Assembly: GCF_000764325.1 (NCBI RefSeq)
Contig: NZ_JMCG01000002.1
Span: 682,001-746,000, forward strand
Source: Vibrio navarrensis
GTDB taxonomy: Bacteria; Pseudomonadota; Gammaproteobacteria; Enterobacterales; Vibrionaceae
Length of the DNA: 64,000 nt
Direction of reading: 5' to 3'
Position numbers and translations under genes: made by a program. Below are positions 29,091-36,888 of this stretch, piece after piece; the stretch's first letter is position 1, and every line of letters begins with the position of its first letter. The notes under the pieces are model-generated. The model was not told the DNA's origin. It searched no databases and saw only the letters and a program-made list of their open reading frames with translations.

Positions 29091-29763
29091 GTGAGAGTTC
29101 AAATTGATAACCAATGCCACGTACGGTTCGAATGGTATTTTTTGACCAGCCAGCTTGGGCCAATTTGCGGCGGATATTGCTGATATGCATGTCGAGATTG
29201 CGATCAAACGGGCACAACTCGCGTTTCAACACTTGGTGTTGCAACTCCGCTTTGGTGATCGCTTGCTGATGATTGCTGGCCAAATAAACCAGCAACTCCT
29301 GCTCGGTCTGGGTGAAGGGCAAACGCCCTAGAGTGGTCAGAACATCGCTCACGGCTTCGCTGCCGCTTAAGGTGTTGACATGAGTATGGCGCTGTTTTTC
29401 CAAAGCGACCCGGCGCAGGGTCGCTTTAATCAAGCTCAAGAGCTTGGCAATACTAAAGGGTTTGGCAAGGTAGTGATCCGCTCCCGAATCATAGCCTTCA
29501 ATCTTATCGGCCTCTTCAGCAAAGGCACTGATCATGATGATCGGTGTGGAGAAACGCTGGCAAATACGGCGCGCCGCTTGCAGTCCATTGAGGTTGGGCA
29601 TCATCACATCCAGCAGCACAAGATCAAAAGGCTCACGGGCGAGCCAGTTGAGCGCCTGCTCGCCATCGTGGGCACAGCTTACCTGATAGCCTTCTTGCTG
29701 CAAGACAAAATCAATGAGTTCGCACATGACGGGATCGTCATCGGCAATCAAAATCGTGGGCAT
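29083..29763 (-). CDS. OmpR-family response regulator
   Basis: 226 residues. Receiver domain with the acidic pocket ADDDP at 7-11, phospho-Asp in LVLLDVMMPNLNG near residue 52, and Lys in LAKPF near 102; then a C-terminal winged helix with RRKLAQAGWSKNTIRTVRGIGYQF. First gene of a two-gene operon with the kinase, translationally overlapping. A near-perfect Fur box lies just upstream, so synthesis is probably limited to iron starvation. Likely targets are the receptor gene and perhaps the operon at 36251. Confidence 0.88.
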   Translation of the reverse strand: MPTILIADDDPVMCELIDFVLQQEGYQVSCAHDGEQALNWLAREPFDLVLLDVMMPNLNGLQAARRICQRFSTPIIMISAFAEEADKIEGYDSGADHYLAKPFSIAKLLSLIKATLRRVALEKQRHTHVNTLSGSEAVSDVLTTLGRLPFTQTEQELLVYLASNHQQAITKAELQHQVLKRELCPFDRNLDMHISNIRRKLAQAGWSKNTIRTVRGIGYQFELSHG

Positions 29764-29777
29764 AGTTTAAACGGCAT

Positions 29778-29798
29778 AAATGATAACGGTTATCATTT
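29778..29798 (-). promoter_or_regulatory. Fur box upstream of the two-component system
   Basis: AAATGATAACGGTTATCATTT: a perfect 21-base palindrome apart from its central base, 15 bases upstream of the response-regulator start. One of the best Fur boxes in the window. Confidence 0.85.
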
Positions 29799-29868
29799 TA
29801 TCAACAACCTTAGCCGATGCAATACAGAAAACTCATTAATATTATCTATGACTTTATCTTTCTGGCCG

Positions 29869-30780
29869 TTATTCAGGCGATTTTATCTGCCAGCGCTCAA
29901 TCGTGACGCCGTTTTTACTCGACCCAAGACGCGAAACGGCATCCACCTGCAAATAGTGCGTAAAATCAGGCAACAGCTCGCGTAATTTTTGGCTCACAGA
30001 GCGAGTGGTGACAATCCAGAGATTAGGGTTGAGCGCGATCCAAGCTCTGATTTGCTCCACATCTTGCGCATCCCATTCCAACTCCGATTTTGTCTGCACG
30101 CCTTGCACATGCAAACTGTACCCGGCAGCAAAATCAATCAAGGCCTCATCCAGTAGCAGCACACTTTCGATATCTTGCGCCATCAATCGCTGCTGATTGG
30201 TCAAAATCAGTTGCTGAACTGCCAACGCTATTTCACGCTGATTGTGGCGGATCTGCGTTTGCCACTTGGGGAAAACACGTTGCAGGTCGTCACTGAGAAT
30301 GCCGAGCATAGTGACTAAGTTCGCTGGATTGAGCCACACATAAGGAGAGATTTGCTGCTTGTATTGCACCAAGGCCACCGATTGCGCCCTTGGTAACAGC
30401 GACTGGGCAGAATCAATCTGGATCACGCCAATATTGTGCTGACGCACCTGCGGGAAGATCGGATCTTGCGGCCACACCGAGCGAATCGTCACCACCGCTT
30501 TGGCTTCTGTCGCGGCCTGAGCCACTTTCTCTTGCTCGGCCTCGAACCACGCTTGATGGCGCGATATGCTAAAACGCGGTGACGGCAGGTAACGCACCTC
30601 CACATCCGTTTGTTTGAGTAAATCACTCGCCAACCAATAGTTGACCGGCAGTGAGGTGAGCACGGTTTCTTTGGCAAAGGAAGGCGCAGACAAGCTCGCC
30701 AAAGCACAACCAAGCAACAAAATTGGCGAGAGAAGGCGCGCCACACGCGCTGGCAATAATCGTTTCATCGTATTATCCAT
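29869..30780 (-). CDS. Second periplasmic binding protein of the metal-type ABC transporter (FpvF-like)
   Basis: 303 residues from ATG 30780, overlapping the permease stop by eight bases (ATGGATAA); ATG 30768 is a possible alternative giving a neater signal peptide (cleavage near SFA). Fold family: ZnuA/TroA-like cluster A-1 binding proteins. The usual metal His are not there: the HxWLDP motif reads YVWLNP, the late His motif reads LLLDEAL, and the first region has RFSISRHQAW in place of PHxYxP. It therefore probably does not bind a bare metal ion by the normal site. Last gene of the nine-gene operon; by order it matches FpvF of Pseudomonas, which binds the siderophore. Confidence 0.72.
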   Translation of the reverse strand: MDNTMKRLLPARVARLLSPILLLGCALASLSAPSFAKETVLTSLPVNYWLASDLLKQTDVEVRYLPSPRFSISRHQAWFEAEQEKVAQAATEAKAVVTIRSVWPQDPIFPQVRQHNIGVIQIDSAQSLLPRAQSVALVQYKQQISPYVWLNPANLVTMLGILSDDLQRVFPKWQTQIRHNQREIALAVQQLILTNQQRLMAQDIESVLLLDEALIDFAAGYSLHVQGVQTKSELEWDAQDVEQIRAWIALNPNLWIVTTRSVSQKLRELLPDFTHYLQVDAVSRLGSSKNGVTIERWQIKSPE

Positions 30781-31651
30781 TGGGTCTCATCACGCGCCAC
30801 AGAGTAGCGAGCACAAAGAAGCAGGAGGAGAGTAAAATAATCGCGGCGCCTGAAGGTAGCGGCCATTGATAGAGAACGGGCAGCAGCGTACCGCCTAAAC
30901 AGGCTAAGGTCGCTAACAGTGCCGACAGCAGTACAAAGCGGCGGTTATCTCGCGCAATCAGACGTGCCGTCGCACCGGGAATGAGCAGCAACGCACCGAC
31001 CAGCACAGCGCCAATCACTTTCACCGCAACAATCGTCACTAAGGTGATCATCAGCACAAACAAATAGTCGTAGAAGGCGACACTGTGGCCGCGCACTTTG
31101 GCTACATCTGGGCTGAGGCAACAAAGCAAAATGCGGTTGTAGGTAAAAAACAGCACCAGTAATACCGTAAAGCAGACCAAAGCCAGCAACGCGATGTCTT
31201 GCTCGGTCACGGTCAAAATCGAGCCAAACAGCACATTTTCCAGCAAGTGGATGTTGATCTTACGCGCCACGTACATCAGCAGCGCCGCTCCGAGCGCCAG
31301 CGCGCACGACAAAAACACCCCAACCAAGGTGTCGTATGGGACCTGAGTGCGGCTGCGCACATAATGCAGCATCAAAGCAAAAATCAGACAGAAGCTGAAC
31401 AAGCCGATCACCGGCGATTGCGGATCTTCCCCGAGCAAAATGCCGATGGCGATGCCAGTGATTGCTGCGTGCCCAACCGCTTCGGAAAAAAACGCCAAGC
31501 GTTTGGCAATCACCAAAGTGCCTAAGCCGCCCAGCAACGGGCCTAAAATCACGGCGGCAATCAGCACATTGAGCATAAAAGCGTACTGAAAACTCTCGGC
31601 TAACCAGCCCTGTTGCACCGCTTCCATCAGCCAAGCTTGCAGACTGCTCAT
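30773..31651 (-). CDS. Metal-type ABC transporter permease (ZnuB/MntB family, FpvE-like)
   Basis: 292 residues, about eight or nine hydrophobic segments, ABC-3 family. Recognisable AEAVGHAAITGIAIG (about 35-50) and GALLLIPGATARLIARDNRR (about 215-235) motifs. Inner-membrane channel of the transporter formed with the ATPase before it. ATG 31651 overlaps the ATPase stop by four bases. The family carries Zn2+, Mn2+ or Fe2+; the context suggests iron. Confidence 0.87.
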   Translation of the reverse strand: MSSLQAWLMEAVQQGWLAESFQYAFMLNVLIAAVILGPLLGGLGTLVIAKRLAFFSEAVGHAAITGIAIGILLGEDPQSPVIGLFSFCLIFALMLHYVRSRTQVPYDTLVGVFLSCALALGAALLMYVARKINIHLLENVLFGSILTVTEQDIALLALVCFTVLLVLFFTYNRILLCCLSPDVAKVRGHSVAFYDYLFVLMITLVTIVAVKVIGAVLVGALLLIPGATARLIARDNRRFVLLSALLATLACLGGTLLPVLYQWPLPSGAAIILLSSCFFVLATLWRVMRPNG

Positions 31652-32412
31652 GCCGCTTTTCCTCTTTCGAACAAGCGCTGTTGCGAGTGGTGTTGAAACA
31701 ATCGCTCCAACTTATCGACACTCAACACCTGCTGCACATTGCCAGAATCGACCATGGCGCGATTGACCACATGCACCTGACCTGGCGTGTGTTGCAAAAT
31801 GCGTTTGACGGCGGAAATATCGTGATGCACCGCCAGTAACGTTACTCCCTGCTCAACCAGTTGGGCCATCAACTGCTCTAAATACTGCACCCCTTGTTCA
31901 TCCATACCGGTGGCGGGTTCATCTAAGATCAACAGCTCAGGCTCGTGCCACAAAGCTTGGGCAAACATCACCCGTTGCAGCTCGCCGCCAGAGAGCTGAC
32001 CAAGGCGCAAATGGGCACGTTGCTCCATTCCCACCCGAGCGAGCGTTTGATAGGCCAAAGCTTGATGACTGGCGTAGCTAGGCAGCCATTTTTGTAAAAA
32101 CAGCGGCGCGCGGCTGATGTTCAACAGCATAAAATCGAGCACACTGATTGGCAGGCTGGATTCAAACAGCGCCTTTTGTGGCACATAACCAATACGCTGC
32201 TTAGCCTCTGACGGCCAATGCAGGGTGATCTTGCCATCAAACGGAGTTAACCCCATGATCGAGCGCAGCAACGAGGTTTTGCCCCCGCCGTTCGGCCCCA
32301 TGATGAGGTGGCACTGCCCAGCGCGAAAACGATGATTCATCTCGCTCAACACGGGCTGCTGGCCATAACGCAGCGCCACGCCACACAGTTCAATCTCAGG
32401 CCCATGCTTCAT
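31648..32412 (-). CDS. Metal-type ABC transporter ATPase (FpvD-like)
   Basis: 254 residues. Walker A GPNGGGKT near residue 38, Q-loop YVPQK, signature QLSGGELQRVMFA near 140, Walker B LLILDEPATGMD, H-loop AVHHDIS. ATPase of the ABC-3 (ZnuC/MntA) group. Overlaps both neighbours by four bases (ATGA junctions), so binding protein, ATPase and permease are tightly coupled. Confidence 0.88.
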   Translation of the reverse strand: MKHGPEIELCGVALRYGQQPVLSEMNHRFRAGQCHLIMGPNGGGKTSLLRSIMGLTPFDGKITLHWPSEAKQRIGYVPQKALFESSLPISVLDFMLLNISRAPLFLQKWLPSYASHQALAYQTLARVGMEQRAHLRLGQLSGGELQRVMFAQALWHEPELLILDEPATGMDEQGVQYLEQLMAQLVEQGVTLLAVHHDISAVKRILQHTPGQVHVVNRAMVDSGNVQQVLSVDKLERLFQHHSQQRLFERGKAA

Positions 32413-33335
32413 GCGGGCTCTCCCGCGGCCAAGCGGCTGGCGTAGCGAATCGCTTCAACTAATGTCGCGGTGTTTTCCGCCATCTCTCGTTGCACCTTGT
32501 CGCGCTCAAAAGCGCCGTGAGTCATGTGGGAAAAACGATACAGTTTCACCCCAGTCTCGCGCTCAATGGTTTCGACAAAGCGGTTGGGCATTTCAAGTTC
32601 GTAGAAAAGCACGTTAATGCCAGAGCGGCGGATCTTCTCGATCGTCTCTTGCAGTTGGCTGGCGCTGGGCTCGACACCGTGAGCTGGCTCGATCACCGCA
32701 CTCACTTCAATCCCAAACTCTTGCAGGAAATAGTTGTAGGCGTTGTGCGTGGTGGCCACTTTCAGCGCCTGCACATTGGCATCGCTAAGTTGCTGCATTG
32801 CCTGAAACTTCATTTGTCTCATCTGCTTGGCAAACTGGCGCGCGTTGGCAAGATAAAATGCGCCGTTGGCGGAGTCTAACTTCGCCAGCTCTTGCGCGAT
32901 GGTGTAAACCTTTTGAATCGAGGTTGCGATGCCAACGAAAGTGTGCGGGTTTTTCGCCCCACCGCCGACACTCGCCCCCATTGCCGCAAGCAGTGGCACG
33001 TTTTGATTGGCATAAATGACCGCCAAATCGCTACGCTGCGCCGCATCAAGCACTTTGATCGCATAGTCGTCGTGACCAATGCCATTGACGACTATCACGT
33101 CCATTTGCTGCAAACGCAGTAGATCCGCAGGCTGCGGTTGATAGTTGTGCGCATTAAAGCCTTCGTCCACCAGCGGCAGAACCTGCGCTTTATCCTGTAC
33201 TATGGTCGAGACATAGCTGTAATAAGGATGCAAGGTAATGCCGATGGTCAGCTTGTCACTGGCCGTAGCAGTGCCGATGAGTAGCAAGCCGAGACAAAGC
33301 ATCGCCATTTGGCGCATTAGCGGAAAATATCGCAT
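32409..33335 (-). CDS. Metal-type ABC transporter binding protein (FpvC-like)
   Basis: 308 residues from ATG 33335, chosen because GAGGAG lies nine bases upstream and the signal peptide starts there (cleavage near TATA); the frame is open to 33401. Cluster A-1 binding protein keeping the metal ligands: His in ITLHPYYSYV, His in GFNAHNYQPQPADL, His in ATTHNAYNYF, and an acidic residue in YELEMPNRF. Periplasmic; should bind Fe2+, Mn2+ or Zn2+ and hand it to the permease. Contrast with the second binding protein of the same operon, which lacks these His. Confidence 0.85.
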   Translation of the reverse strand: MRYFPLMRQMAMLCLGLLLIGTATASDKLTIGITLHPYYSYVSTIVQDKAQVLPLVDEGFNAHNYQPQPADLLRLQQMDVIVVNGIGHDDYAIKVLDAAQRSDLAVIYANQNVPLLAAMGASVGGGAKNPHTFVGIATSIQKVYTIAQELAKLDSANGAFYLANARQFAKQMRQMKFQAMQQLSDANVQALKVATTHNAYNYFLQEFGIEVSAVIEPAHGVEPSASQLQETIEKIRRSGINVLFYELEMPNRFVETIERETGVKLYRFSHMTHGAFERDKVQREMAENTATLVEAIRYASRLAAGEPA

Positions 33336-33349
33336 TGAGTCATCTCTCC

Positions 33350-33937
33350 TCAGTGAACATGCGGTTGCGGTGACCAGCGTTTCCAGCCGGTCAAGATCCA
33401 TTGCAAAGGTGCGTGAGTGGCAAAATCAGCGCGATTAGGGGCACTTTCGTCGGGCAGAAACCAGATTTGCACTTGCCGCTCATCGTCATACCAGAGCAGC
33501 ACATGCCCGGTGCCCTGCGCACGAGTCGATTGGCCGAGATAGCCTTGAGTCAGCCGCTGCCATTGGTGCGCGCCGAGAAACTGCCAACTGGCATCAGTGG
33601 CAAAAGGCGCGATCCCTTGCTCGGCAAGCCACTCAACTTCAGGCAGTTGCCCGTGGCTTTGCCAGTAGTCGCGCAGCTCATAGTCGGCCAGTGACAATTC
33701 CGTCACGACGCTTTTCTGCTTTTCATTCAAGGCCTCACTGGGCAACTGCCAAGCGGGCGCATTGAGTGAAAGCGCCTGCTCTGCGGGGTAAAAAACACGC
33801 AGGGCCAACCAAGCGCAGACTAAGATCAGCGCTATCGCAGCAACAACCCAGCGCGTCTCTTGGTCGCCGCGGTTTGCGCGCACTGGCACACTAATGGCGC
33901 TGCTCTGTGGCTTTTCTATCTCAAAGCTCAACGCCAT
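33350..33937 (-). CDS. Membrane-anchored protein of the iron operon (DUF6162-like, FpvK position)
   Basis: About 195 residues if started at ATG 33937, which overlaps the preceding gene by 17 bases; an earlier ATG at 33958 is possible and the ribosome binding site is weak for both. One membrane segment (WVVAAIALILVCAWLALRVF, about 32-51), then a periplasmic domain of about 140 residues with LADYELRDYW and a hydrophobic C-terminus ending HVH. I associate it with the DUF6162 family found with metal ABC transporters. Function unknown; its place in the operon suggests a partner of the reductase. Confidence 0.65.
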   Translation of the reverse strand: MALSFEIEKPQSSAISVPVRANRGDQETRWVVAAIALILVCAWLALRVFYPAEQALSLNAPAWQLPSEALNEKQKSVVTELSLADYELRDYWQSHGQLPEVEWLAEQGIAPFATDASWQFLGAHQWQRLTQGYLGQSTRAQGTGHVLLWYDDERQVQIWFLPDESAPNRADFATHAPLQWILTGWKRWSPQPHVH

Positions 33938-34217
33938 CAACCTCAACCGCAGACTCATGCCCGGGATCAAAGACGATGTAATAATCGCCGCTTGGTAGGG
34001 TGAAAATCACTTTTGATCTCTCGTCCGTCTTTTGGCTTTCAAGCAGCACATCATCGTAGCTAAACAGGCGAATGGTTTCGTTGCTAGCGGCGCTGCCATC
34101 GCTGTAGCCCGCTTGGCAGTGAACTTCATTGCCTTGCTTGCTGCATTCCATCAGAGGAAAGTGCGCCAACACACTGGCACTGAACATCGCCATAGCGAAT
34201 GTGAAACCAACACGCAT
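33921..34217 (-). CDS. Small periplasmic protein with predicted N-terminal His
   Basis: 98 residues from ATG 34217, which overlaps the preceding stop by one base (TGATG). Signal peptide FTFAMAMFSASVLA, then a mature start HFPLMECSKQ. Two Cys (MEC and VHC, about nine apart) could form a disulfide. The rest looks like a small beta-sandwich (GDYYIVFDPGHESAVEVDG). No family recognised with confidence. Lies between the DUF4198 and DUF6162-like genes. Confidence 0.65.
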   Translation of the reverse strand: MRVGFTFAMAMFSASVLAHFPLMECSKQGNEVHCQAGYSDGSAASNETIRLFSYDDVLLESQKTDERSKVIFTLPSGDYYIVFDPGHESAVEVDGVEL

Positions 34218-35038
34218 CACTTCAACACCACTTCAAAGGTCAGATGAATGCTAGAGCGCGCTTCATCGGCCATCGCATCATTGCTCAGTGGGCTGGTGTG
34301 TCCAGCGATCAGCAGATAGCGACCCGCTTTGCTTGGGGTAAAGCGCACTTTCCCGTCTTGGTCACTGCGCAATATCACCGCTTCCTGCTGGTTACGGTAT
34401 AAAGTGCCATCTTGGCGAATTTCCGCTTCCACACCCGCTTGCGGCTGGCCATTGAAGAAAAACTGCATCTCGATTGGCTCGCCTTCAATCATGTCTGCCG
34501 GGTGAGTTACTGGCACCAGTTCCAGATAGCGATTTTCCAAGGCGAACACTTGTGTTGAGGGCTGATTGACCGTCACATACGCTTCGGTGCGATTAAACAT
34601 CAGGGTACTTTTGACATTTTGTGCCCCTTCAGGCAACTGCGCGGCGCGGTCAGCTTTACTGGCGCGAATGCGGCGCGCCGTTTCACGTTTGCCGATGGTG
34701 TAACTGGTGAAGTACATCGGTTCGCCCGTCAGCGCTAGCTTGTGTGTACCGGCTTCGCTAAAGAAAAAATCAAAGCTGGATTTGCGCTTAAATTTGGCGC
34801 TAAAGGCAAAACGCTCGCGCTTGCCAGAGGGGGTGAGCACATAGCCGGAATCCACACTCAGCGGCTTATCAAACACAAACGTGCCATGCGAGGCCGTCGC
34901 GTCGGTGGTGATCCAATCGCCCTCTTGTGAAGAGATACTGAACTCGCTCGGCAGCAGCCAGCGCGGATGGGCCGAAGCAGCGCCAGAGGTCAGTGCTGCC
35001 AGCAGCAATAAACTGGTCGAAAATTTACGGTTAAACAT
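34217..35038 (-). CDS. DUF4198 periplasmic protein (FpvJ position)
   Basis: 273 residues. Signal peptide with cleavage after GAASA, so the mature protein begins HPRWLLPSEF, the N-terminal His typical of DUF4198. Beta-rich; a C-terminal Ig-like repeat (AGVEAEIRQDGTLY...GKVRFTPSKAGRYLLIAGH). DUF4198 proteins often accompany nickel, cobalt or other metal transporters and are thought to bind metal in the periplasm. Third gene of the operon. Confidence 0.78.
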   Translation of the reverse strand: MFNRKFSTSLLLLAALTSGAASAHPRWLLPSEFSISSQEGDWITTDATASHGTFVFDKPLSVDSGYVLTPSGKRERFAFSAKFKRKSSFDFFFSEAGTHKLALTGEPMYFTSYTIGKRETARRIRASKADRAAQLPEGAQNVKSTLMFNRTEAYVTVNQPSTQVFALENRYLELVPVTHPADMIEGEPIEMQFFFNGQPQAGVEAEIRQDGTLYRNQQEAVILRSDQDGKVRFTPSKAGRYLLIAGHTSPLSNDAMADEARSSIHLTFEVVLK

Positions 35039-35086
35039 AATCCTTTCCTATTGATGAATGGTTACCCACGGGGCACTCGCTGCGGG

Positions 35087-35596
35087 TTAAGGCTGGTAAG
35101 AGAGGCGCACTTGGCCCGTTTCATGCGTAGCATCAAGTTGATAATTGACTGGCGCGTGACTTAGGTTCATCGGCTGACGAATCACATCTCGCCCGCCATG
35201 TTCGCGCACCACTTCGGCAAAGAAGTGATACTGGCCGTGCGCAAGTTCGTTGCCTTGCTGATCTTTGCCATCCCATTGCAGGCGATATTGCCCTGCAGGT
35301 CGAGTGGCCGAAGTGATGGCATCCACCAGTTCACGGTCGTAGCGACCCACTTTTCGCCACCACTGACGCAAGTCTTTTAGCCAAGTATCGTCTTTTTGCC
35401 ACAGCGCGACGGTGCGCACTGGCTGGCCTTGGTCGTCTTCAATCCATACCGCAACATACGGTCTGGCGTACATGCCGCCCTCGATTTTTGGCAAACTAAA
35501 TTCAATCTCCAGCGTGCCAAGGTTTTTGGCCTGTAGCGGTGAGCAAAATGCCGCTAGCAGAAGCAACGCGCAGCCTTGCTTGATTAATCCTTTCAT
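35087..35596 (-). CDS. DUF2271 periplasmic protein (FpvH position)
   Basis: 169 residues with a signal peptide (cleavage near LQA). DUF2271 family: LEIEFSLPKIEGGMYARPYVAVWIEDDQ, then WLKDLRQWWRKVGR and AGQYRLQWDGKDQQGNEL, which resembles a FlgD-like Ig repeat. In other bacteria this family is encoded next to PepSY membrane proteins, as here. Biochemical role unknown. Second gene of the operon, 28 bases after the PepSY gene. Confidence 0.78.
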   Translation of the reverse strand: MKGLIKQGCALLLLAAFCSPLQAKNLGTLEIEFSLPKIEGGMYARPYVAVWIEDDQGQPVRTVALWQKDDTWLKDLRQWWRKVGRYDRELVDAITSATRPAGQYRLQWDGKDQQGNELAHGQYHFFAEVVREHGGRDVIRQPMNLSHAPVNYQLDATHETGQVRLSYQP

Positions 35597-35624
35597 ACTT
35601 TTCCTATTGCATTATTTGAGTGCG

Positions 35625-36251
35625 TTATGGCACAAGCCAAAGGTAAACAGCGACCGTCAATACCAACCCAGCCGAGCACCAGCGCAGTGCGTAGCTCAAG
35701 GTGCTTTTTTTCGGTAGTAGCAGCGCCACGCCAGAGAGGATAAACACCAACATCAGCAGCGCCGACGCATCGATCAGCCACTTCCAAGCTTCACCGCTGT
35801 GGCGGCCTTTGTGCAGATCGTTCAAACGTGCAACCCAGCCATAGTCCGTGACGTCAAGCTCTGCCTGCGCAGTCACCAAATCGATAAACAGCGCCGCGCT
35901 GTAACCGGGCGCATTAAAGCTGGCACTCACCTCGCCCTGTTTAAGCGTGTCACCTTCGTATTGGCTGTAAATATCCAAATCCGACATCGCGCCCGGAATA
36001 AACGTCTGCTCGGTCAGAAATTGCGCTAAGGTGCGTTTATCAACAACCACTTTGCCATTTTGAAACAGCAGTTCCTGAGGAATGTCCAACTGCACAGAAG
36101 CAGATTGAGGGTGGCTGGAAACGAACAGATCTGGGCGATTCAAGGTGATGCCCGTCAGCGCAAAAAACAGCATCAAGCCAAGTAAGGCCATGGAAACGTA
36201 GATGTGCAGGCGGCGAGCCCACAGCTGAAAGGCGCGGTGTTTATAAAACAT
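35625..36251 (-). CDS. PepSY-associated membrane protein, probable periplasmic iron reductase (FpvG position)
   Basis: 208 residues. Membrane segment about 18-40 following RRLHIYVSMALLG, a periplasmic PepSY-like loop of about 110 residues, conserved LNDLHKGRHSGEAWKWLIDASALLM with His near 148 and 151, then two more membrane segments to the end. His at RRLH and HKGRH are candidate haem or flavin electron-path ligands, as in FpvG/FoxB-type reductases of Pseudomonas that reduce siderophore iron. First gene of the nine-gene operon, with its own Fur-like/TTTAC promoter. Confidence 0.78.
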   Translation of the reverse strand: MFYKHRAFQLWARRLHIYVSMALLGLMLFFALTGITLNRPDLFVSSHPQSASVQLDIPQELLFQNGKVVVDKRTLAQFLTEQTFIPGAMSDLDIYSQYEGDTLKQGEVSASFNAPGYSAALFIDLVTAQAELDVTDYGWVARLNDLHKGRHSGEAWKWLIDASALLMLVFILSGVALLLPKKSTLSYALRWCSAGLVLTVAVYLWLVP

Positions 36252-36286
36252 AATCGACGAGCAACAAATATAATTGGCCCAAAGCT

Positions 36287-36329
36287 ATATGATAATCACT
36301 ATCACTTGTATTTAATTTACATTATTTAC
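36287..36329 (-). promoter_or_regulatory. Promoter block of the reductase/transporter operon, copy of the receptor block
   Basis: 36287-36321 matches 27667-27701 in 31 of 35 bases. Fur-like TGATAATCACTATCA near 36290-36304, then TTTAC at 36316 and 36325 (9-base step). Ends about 36 bases upstream of the PepSY gene start. A third TTTAC, present before the receptor, is absent. Confidence 0.72.
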
Positions 36330-36453
36330 GTTTGCCGCACTGTTCGCTGTGAAGGATAACAATAGGTGCTAAGAACTAGCTGGGAGGAAAAACACCGGAC
36401 AAGAAGGGAAAAGGCGCTCTACCTCAGATACAAGAGATAGAACGCCGACAAGG

Positions 36454-36819
36454 TTAGCGTTGAATAAACTCCAGCCATTGCAGCATCAGTTGTTCAAAAT
36501 CTTCTAAGCCGCAACAGGCGATACTTTCGCTCTCATACAGCTCAAACTCGCTCTCTTGGTCGTCGTATGCCATCAGCAAAGCGTTGTCTTGAATGGTCAC
36601 TTCATCTCCGCAGATGAGCAAACTGATCTCGGGGCCCGTTCTGCTCCACTCTTTCGCGCTGTTGGCTCGGGCCTGCTCAAGCAAAGTCAGTACCTCTCGA
36701 ACTTTAGCCTGATCTTTACCGATCTCCTCTTGCACCCAGCGGCCGAGGATTTCATGCCCCATCGAACAATGGCAGTAGTAGCTACCATCCAGCACGTTCT
36801 TTTTAAATTCGTAATCCAT
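36454..36819 (-). CDS. yacL: UPF0231 family protein YacL
   Basis: 121 residues. The N-terminal MDYEFKKN, SMGHEILGRWVQEE and C-terminal SIACCGLEDF match E. coli YacL, encoded next to acnB there too. Acidic, cytoplasmic, no known activity. Starts divergent from the glycerate kinase gene. The start ATG 36819 is the only reasonable one. Confidence 0.88.
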   Translation of the reverse strand: MDYEFKKNVLDGSYYCHCSMGHEILGRWVQEEIGKDQAKVREVLTLLEQARANSAKEWSRTGPEISLLICGDEVTIQDNALLMAYDDQESEFELYESESIACCGLEDFEQLMLQWLEFIQR

Positions 36820-36888
36820 CTTTTTCTCTGTTGATGACGATCTCGGGTGATATTATCGGGAAATTGCCCACAAGACGCCACTGCCAAG

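Noticed and set aside
29083..29207. Long N-terminus of the sensor kinase inside the response-regulator gene
   Set aside because: A 125-base overlap is unlikely; ATG 29090 gives a normal membrane anchor and an 8-base coupling overlap.
36847..36888. Longer N-terminus of glycerate kinase
   Set aside because: Overlaps the divergent yacL promoter region and lacks homology; even the chosen start may be too long.
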